A stretch of DNA of 9,232 bases. Origin: an uncultured Clostridia bacterium. Its GTDB lineage: Bacteria; Bacillota; Clostridia; Lachnospirales; Lachnospiraceae. The DNA lies in the NCBI GenBank assembly GCA_946623485.1, contig CAMORF010000071.1, positions 1-9,232 on the forward strand. Reading direction: 5' to 3'. The notes under the pieces were generated by a model. It was given only the letters and a program-made list of their open reading frames with translations. It had not been told where the DNA came from and made no database searches. The stretch's first letter is position 1, and every line of letters begins with the position of its first letter. The position numbers and the translations under genes are program-made. This document shows, piece after piece, positions 5,134 to 9,232 of the stretch.

Positions 5134-7689
5134 ATGGACCAAAGCAGGGCAAAAGACACTTTTGCTTCTGCATCACAGAATGGAGAAAAAGAAGAGATGG
5201 AGAACCCAAGGACGGCTGAAGATCTGGAGCAGCAGCTGGTGAATGCCCTTGCGGAGCGGGACAGGGCAACGGAAGAACAGAAAAAAGTGTGCGAGGAACG
5301 GGACAGGGCACTGGAAGCGCAGAAGAAGGCCCTTCAGGAACGGGACTGCGCACTGGCTGAACAAAAGAAAGCCCTTCAGGAACGGGATCTGATCAGAGAG
5401 GAATACCATAATGCGATGAGCTCAAGAGCGGCCTATGAAAGCATTGTGGGGGCGCTGTCGGAGGATTATTTCAACCTGTATTATGTGGATCTGGAGACGG
5501 ATGACTTCATCGAATATGGATCCAGGACAGATTCGGGACACCGCGCGGGACAGACCAGAGGAACGGATTTCTTTGCGGAATGCAGGCAGAATGCCCTTCG
5601 GTATCTGTATCAGGAAGACCAGCAGAAGTTCATCGCTGCCCTTGGGAAGGAAGCGTTGACTGCGCAGATCAGGAAGCATGGGATGATGACATTGCAGTAC
5701 CGGCTTCTCATGAACGGGGAACCGGCCTATGTCAATCTGAAGGCGGTCTACGGCAGTGAAGACGACCGGCATGTGATCATCGGTGTGCATAACATTGACG
5801 CACAGATAAAGGACCGGGAAGCGGCTTTGCGGGCGCGGGAGGACCGGAAGGCGTATCTGCGTTTCAGTGCGCTGAACAATAACCTGATCGCGCTGTACCT
5901 GGTGGAGCTGGGAACAGAACACTTCAGCGAGTTTGTTTCCTCCGGAAGCTATGAAGACCTTGGGATCGAGAAGGAAGGGGACTGCTTTTTCAGGAGAACC
6001 TATGAGAACAGCCTGCGGACGGTTCATAAAGAAGATCTGGAATTGTTCCATTCCCAGGTTACAAGGGACAACATTCTCAGAACGATTGACCAGGATGGCG
6101 TATTTATGCTGGACTACCGCCTGCTCATCGGCGCTGCCCCTTTTTATGTGAGGATGAAGGCATCGCGGTTTGTGGAAGACGGAAAAGAGATGCTGATCCT
6201 GGGGCTTCTGGATGAGGACGCACAGATCCGCCATCAGAAGAAAATCGTTGATGATCTGTCATTTGCGCGGAAGATGGCCACGATCGACGCGATGACGGGT
6301 GTGAAGAACAAGTATGCCTACAATGAAGCCCAGGAGCGTATGGACAGACGCATTGCCGAGGGCAGCGTTTCCGGGTTCAGCGTAGCCGTATTCGACTTAA
6401 ATAACCTGAAGGTGATCAATGACACCCGTGGCCATGATGCCGGGGATGAGTACATCAAAGAAGCCTGCAGAATGATCTGCACCACCTTCAAGCACAGCCC
6501 GGTTTACCGGATCGGGGGCGATGAGTTTACCGCAATCCTGGAGAATGCGGACTATATCAACCAGGAGGCCCTGCTGGAGCGGTTTGAAAAACAGGTCCTG
6601 GGAAACCTGGACCGGGGCAAGGCGGTGGTTTCCTTCGGATGCGCGCGCTTCAATCCACAGCAGGACAAGAATTTCCGTATGGTATTTGAACGCGCGGATG
6701 CGATGATGTATACGGAAAAGCTTCTGCTGAAAAGCCTTGGCGCGGCAGTCACGGAAGAACAGCCGGAGAAGGTGCCCCAGGTTCTGGACGCTTCGGATAT
6801 CTCTGCCATCACGGTGCGCAGGCATGTCCTGATTGCGGATGACATTGAGAGCAACCGGGAAATCCTCGGGGACCTGTTGAAGGACGACTATGACATTCTC
6901 TATGCCGCAGACGGTGTTGAAACTATGGAGATGCTCCGTCTCCACAAGGATGAAATTGCGATATTGCTGCTTGATCTGTATATGCCGAATATGACCGGAC
7001 GTGATGTGATGACTGCCATGCAGGTTGACGAGGAGCTTATGTTTATCCCGGTCATATTCATCTCTGTTGACCCGCATGCGGAACTGGACTGTCTGAAGCT
7101 TGGTGCGATCGACTTTATTCCCAAGCCTTATCCGGACATTGATATCATCAAAGCGCGGATCGACAGGTGCATCGAGCTGTCTGAAAACCGTGACCTGATC
7201 CGCAAAACGCAGCGGGATAAGCTGACCGGGCTGTATAATATCGATTATTTCATCCGGTATGTGAACCGGTATGATCAATATTACCTGGATGTCGATTTTG
7301 ACGTTGTCGTGTGTAACGTCAGTCAGTTCCACGCTTTGAATGAACAGTACGGGCAGCAGTTTTGCGACCTGGTGCTGCGTAGCATCGGGATCGGCATCAA
7401 AAAGCTGGCACGGAAAACGGGAGGGATCGGATGCAGGAAAGAGGGAGATACCTTCCTGCTCTACATTCCCCACCGGAATGATTATGAACAGCAACTGAAG
7501 AGCTTCCTCGCAGACCTGTTTTTTGAGGAAGAGATCGCAGACAAGGTTACCATGCGGTTTGGCATCTTCCCCTATGCGCAGAAGGAGCCGGATATCGAGG
7601 AGCGTTTTATCCGCGCGAAAACTGCTGCTGACATGTCGGGAAATGACCAGGAGGAGCTTTACGGGGTCTATGAATACGAAGAAGCCTGA
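5134..7689 (+). CDS. c-di-GMP signalling protein: coiled coil, PAS-like x2, GGDEF, REC, degenerate GGDEF
   Basis: Numbering starts at ATG 5134 (851 aa); TTG 5125 and ATG 5197 are in-frame alternatives, and GGAG at 5117-5120 is close to the first and distant from the second. A coiled coil of four 14-residue units (about residues 41-96) leads into two PAS-like domains (about 100-222 and 240-362) related to that of the upstream kinase. A GGDEF domain follows (about 375-540) with an intact RIGGDEF signature (461-465), predicting conversion of two GTP to c-di-GMP. The usual RxxD inhibitory site before it reads FKHS, so product inhibition by that route is unlikely. A receiver domain (about 564-685) has D569/D570, phospho-acceptor D614, S644 and K664. 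A second GGDEF-like domain (about 690-840) has EGDTF (770-774) instead of the signature and is probably non-catalytic. No transmembrane segment or EAL/HD-GYP domain is seen. Position after an HPt-less hybrid kinase suggests phosphorylation control. Confidence 0.94.
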   Translation: MDQSRAKDTFASASQNGEKEEMENPRTAEDLEQQLVNALAERDRATEEQKKVCEERDRALEAQKKALQERDCALAEQKKALQERDLIREEYHNAMSSRAAYESIVGALSEDYFNLYYVDLETDDFIEYGSRTDSGHRAGQTRGTDFFAECRQNALRYLYQEDQQKFIAALGKEALTAQIRKHGMMTLQYRLLMNGEPAYVNLKAVYGSEDDRHVIIGVHNIDAQIKDREAALRAREDRKAYLRFSALNNNLIALYLVELGTEHFSEFVSSGSYEDLGIEKEGDCFFRRTYENSLRTVHKEDLELFHSQVTRDNILRTIDQDGVFMLDYRLLIGAAPFYVRMKASRFVEDGKEMLILGLLDEDAQIRHQKKIVDDLSFARKMATIDAMTGVKNKYAYNEAQERMDRRIAEGSVSGFSVAVFDLNNLKVINDTRGHDAGDEYIKEACRMICTTFKHSPVYRIGGDEFTAILENADYINQEALLERFEKQVLGNLDRGKAVVSFGCARFNPQQDKNFRMVFERADAMMYTEKLLLKSLGAAVTEEQPEKVPQVLDASDISAITVRRHVLIADDIESNREILGDLLKDDYDILYAADGVETMEMLRLHKDEIAILLLDLYMPNMTGRDVMTAMQVDEELMFIPVIFISVDPHAELDCLKLGAIDFIPKPYPDIDIIKARIDRCIELSENRDLIRKTQRDKLTGLYNIDYFIRYVNRYDQYYLDVDFDVVVCNVSQFHALNEQYGQQFCDLVLRSIGIGIKKLARKTGGIGCRKEGDTFLLYIPHRNDYEQQLKSFLADLFFEEEIADKVTMRFGIFPYAQKEPDIEERFIRAKTAADMSGNDQEELYGVYEYEEA
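5254..5421 (+). repeat. 42-bp tandem repeat encoding coiled-coil heptads (4 units)
   Basis: Units begin at 5254, 5296, 5338 and 5380, each encoding 14 residues, that is two heptads, of the pattern ERDxAxxxQKKxLQ. Units 2 and 3 are the most alike; unit 4 (ERDLIREEYHNAMS) has diverged. The highly charged, Pro- and Gly-free sequence predicts a helical coiled coil that would dimerise the GGDEF protein. In-frame unit gain or loss would change stalk length by about 2 nm per unit without breaking the frame. Confidence 0.85.
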
Positions 7690-7795
7690 CCGGGTTTGGA
7701 TCTGGAGCTGATGCTGCTTGAACAGAAAGCCAGGGCAGGCAGAATCCTGCCGTGACGCTGAGCGTGACGCCGGCGCTGAAAGGGAGAAGGGCATT

Positions 7796-9157
7796 ATGAT
7801 TCTATCAAATGCGATGATCTTCCGGGGGATGGAAGGATTCGCGAAGGGAAGCCTGGAGATATCCGGTGGACGGATCCGGAGAATCGTCCTGGAGGCATCG
7901 GGCAGGGAACCTTCGGATGGCAGCATGTGCATAGAGCCACCGGGCAGAGGAATTTCGGATGGAAGCATGTGCATAGAGGCACCTGACAGGGAATCTTCGG
8001 ATGGCAGCATGTGCATAGAGAAACCTGACAAGGGGCCTTCAAATGGCAGCATGTGCATAGAAGCACCGGATCTGGAGGATTGGCCTGGCAGACCGCACAC
8101 AGAGGAGCCGCGAAATCCGGAGCTTACTTCGGACGATGACAGGATAGACGTCGGGGGCGCTTATGTGATCCCGGGACTGATCGATATTCATACCCATGGA
8201 AATTCGGGCTATGATTTTTCGGATGGGGACGCAGACGGTCTTGCTGCCATGGGGCGGTATCTTGCGGCGCACGGCGTTACATCTTTTGCCCCGGCATCCA
8301 TGACACTGCCATATGAGTGTCTGGAGAAGGCATTTCGGACAGCGGCAGAGTATGCCAGGAACCGGTCGAAGAATGGTGCCCGGCTTGCCGGGATCCATAT
8401 GGAAGGCCCGTTTTTTTCGGAAGGAAAGAAGGGAGCCCAGAACAGCGCCTATCTGCGGAATCCTGACAGTGATGCATTTTTCCGGCTGCAGGAGGCGGCC
8501 GGCGGCCTGATCCGCATCGTGGATGTCGCGCCGGAGCTGGAGGGCGCTGAGGCGTTCATCCGGGCGGTTTCGCCTGTTTGCCGTGTTTCCGTGGCGCATA
8601 CGCAGGCAACCTATGAGGAAACGATCCGGGCATTTGAAGCTGGGGCATGCCATGTGACCCACCTGTTCAATGCGATGCCCGGTCTCCATCATCGCGCGCC
8701 AGGCGTGGTTGGCGCTGCTGCTGACCGGGAACATGTTACGGTGGAGCTGATCTGTGACGGGCAGCACATTCATCCGTCCGTGGCAAGGATGACATTTCGC
8801 GTGTTCCCGGGCCGGGTCTGCCTGATCTCTGATTCCCTGCGCTGCTGCGGTATGGCTGACGGGGAATATGAGCTGGGCGGGCAGAGGGTGTTTTTGCAGG
8901 ATGGAAGGGCACGGCTTGCCGATGGAACCCTGGCCGGGGCAGCCAGGAACCTGTATGACGGGATGATCAATGCGATCCGTTGGGGAATTCCGGCTCCGGA
9001 GGCAATCCTGGCGGCAACGCTGACCCCGGCCCGGGCGGCCGGAATCGAAGCGCAGGCAGGAAGCCTGGAGGAAGGGAAATGGGCAGACTTCCTGATCCTG
9101 GACAGGGAATGGAACCTGAAGGAAGTGTACCTGGACGGCTGCCGGATTGAAACCTGA
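7796..9157 (+). CDS. nagA: N-acetylglucosamine-6-phosphate deacetylase with repeat insertion
   Basis: NagA hydrolyses GlcNAc-6-P to glucosamine-6-P and acetate in the cytoplasm, the step feeding amino sugars to glycolysis or back to cell-wall synthesis. ATG 7796 is chosen because of its ribosome binding site (AGGGAGAAGGG, 7781-7791) and because MILSNAMIFRG is a normal NagA beginning; an in-frame TTG at 7718 lacks a ribosome binding site. The barrel follows VIPGLIDIHTHGNSGYDF, whose H132 and H134 form an HxH metal site. Other active-site residues are E203 in HMEGPF, H268 in VAHTQA, H289 in VTHLFNAMP and the catalytic acid/base D346 in LISDS. The protein is 453 aa against about 380-390 for the family. 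The excess lies at residues ~36-118, where four 14-residue repeats and an acidic Pro-rich linker split the small N-terminal beta domain. All catalytic residues are intact, so activity is expected. It follows the GGDEF gene by 106 bp without a terminator. Confidence 0.95.
   Translation: MILSNAMIFRGMEGFAKGSLEISGGRIRRIVLEASGREPSDGSMCIEPPGRGISDGSMCIEAPDRESSDGSMCIEKPDKGPSNGSMCIEAPDLEDWPGRPHTEEPRNPELTSDDDRIDVGGAYVIPGLIDIHTHGNSGYDFSDGDADGLAAMGRYLAAHGVTSFAPASMTLPYECLEKAFRTAAEYARNRSKNGARLAGIHMEGPFFSEGKKGAQNSAYLRNPDSDAFFRLQEAAGGLIRIVDVAPELEGAEAFIRAVSPVCRVSVAHTQATYEETIRAFEAGACHVTHLFNAMPGLHHRAPGVVGAAADREHVTVELICDGQHIHPSVARMTFRVFPGRVCLISDSLRCCGMADGEYELGGQRVFLQDGRARLADGTLAGAARNLYDGMINAIRWGIPAPEAILAATLTPARAAGIEAQAGSLEEGKWADFLILDREWNLKEVYLDGCRIET
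7907..8074 (+). repeat. Four 42-bp in-frame tandem repeats inside nagA
   Basis: Units begin at 7907, 7949, 7991 and 8033. Each encodes 14 residues around an invariant GSMCIE, with a flanking segment of the type (S/A)PDR. The DNA of the core (AGCATGTGCATAGA) is identical in all four units, including silent positions, and the flanks vary, so the array probably expanded recently or is homogenised. It places one cysteine every 14 residues. The frame stays open throughout, consistent with a tolerated surface loop in the NagA beta domain. Confidence 0.92.
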
Positions 9158-9201
9158 AGAGAACAACACAAGTTATTGAAGTGATAGGGGAAGAATTGAA
9201 T

Positions 9202-9232
9202 ATGAGAAAACTCTTGATTGTGATTGACATGC
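9202..9232 (+). CDS. Start of a probable isochorismatase/nicotinamidase-like hydrolase (partial)
   Basis: ATG 9202 is preceded at 8-nt spacing by a good ribosome binding site (AGGGGAAG, 9186-9193) and encodes MRKLLIVIDM before the window ends. A start of the form M-K/R-K-L-L-I-V-I-D-M, continuing QxDF, is characteristic of cysteine hydrolases of the isochorismatase superfamily, which includes nicotinamidases. The aspartate at residue 9 would be the catalytic Asp. Only ten codons are visible, so the family assignment is tentative. It begins 44 bp after nagA without a terminator, so it is likely in the same transcript. Confidence 0.6.
   Translation, partial: MRKLLIVIDM

Noticed and set aside
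7734..7751. Hairpin GGCAGG/CCTGCC between the cyclase and nagA as a terminator
   Set aside because: The stem is six base pairs and no T-tract follows, so it is unlikely to end transcription.
7718..7795. Upstream TTG start for nagA adding 26 residues
   Set aside because: It has no ribosome binding site and the extra residues do not resemble a NagA N-terminus; ATG 7796 has both.
7907..8074. CRISPR-like repeat-spacer pattern from the conserved core and variable flanks in nagA
   Set aside because: The variable parts are only about 18 bp, related to one another and in frame; the whole array is translated within an intact enzyme.
6397..8100. Minus-strand open frame of 567 codons spanning the cyclase end and the nagA repeats
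   Set aside because: It crosses two well-supported + strand genes and its repetitive N-terminus is just the complement of the 42-bp nagA array.

Overview
The window looks like a moderately GC-rich Firmicute, most likely a gut Lachnospiraceae-type bacterium. The grounds are the codon preference for G/C third positions, strong AGGAGG-like ribosome binding sites, a LacI regulator and GH2 beta-mannosidase of the kind common in that family, a very large hybrid histidine kinase, and a PAS-like sensor module shared with a GGDEF protein. This placement is inference from sequence style; no ribosomal or marker gene is present.

Layout, all genes on the + strand. Positions 1-228 hold the possible tail of an upstream gene, two palindromic or hairpin elements and a strong rho-independent terminator. 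Positions 229-1686 are a decayed sugar-utilisation locus. The first 72 codons of a LacI regulator are followed, after a scar containing a 35-bp tandem repeat, by the C-terminal ~360 residues of a GH2 beta-mannosidase. Both look like remnants left by an internal deletion. A long-stem terminator (1708-1783) closes this segment.

A good sigma-A-type promoter (1791-1819) then starts what is probably one operon, with no convincing terminator inside it. Its members are: (i) a 1023-aa membrane hybrid histidine kinase with two receiver domains (1880-4951); (ii) a 182-bp intergenic segment with two strong potential RNA structures; (iii) an 851-aa c-di-GMP signalling protein (5134-7689) arranged coiled coil, PAS-like, PAS-like, active GGDEF, REC, degenerate GGDEF; (iv) N-acetylglucosamine-6-phosphate deacetylase, NagA (7796-9157), carrying an unusual in-frame array of four 42-bp repeats; and (v) the first codons of a probable isochorismatase/nicotinamidase-like hydrolase (from 9202).

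Working model (inference). The kinase senses an extracytoplasmic signal and also has a cytoplasmic PAS-like domain of the same kind as the two in the GGDEF protein. Phosphoryl transfer could reach the REC domain of the GGDEF protein and set c-di-GMP synthesis. The co-directional nagA suggests a link to amino-sugar or peptidoglycan-derived GlcNAc-6-P metabolism, but nothing in the sequence proves that the enzymes and the signalling pair act together. The most distinctive items are the PAS-PAS-GGDEF-REC-GGDEF* architecture, the repeat insertion in NagA, the structured 4952-5133 leader and the repeat-bearing deletion scar.
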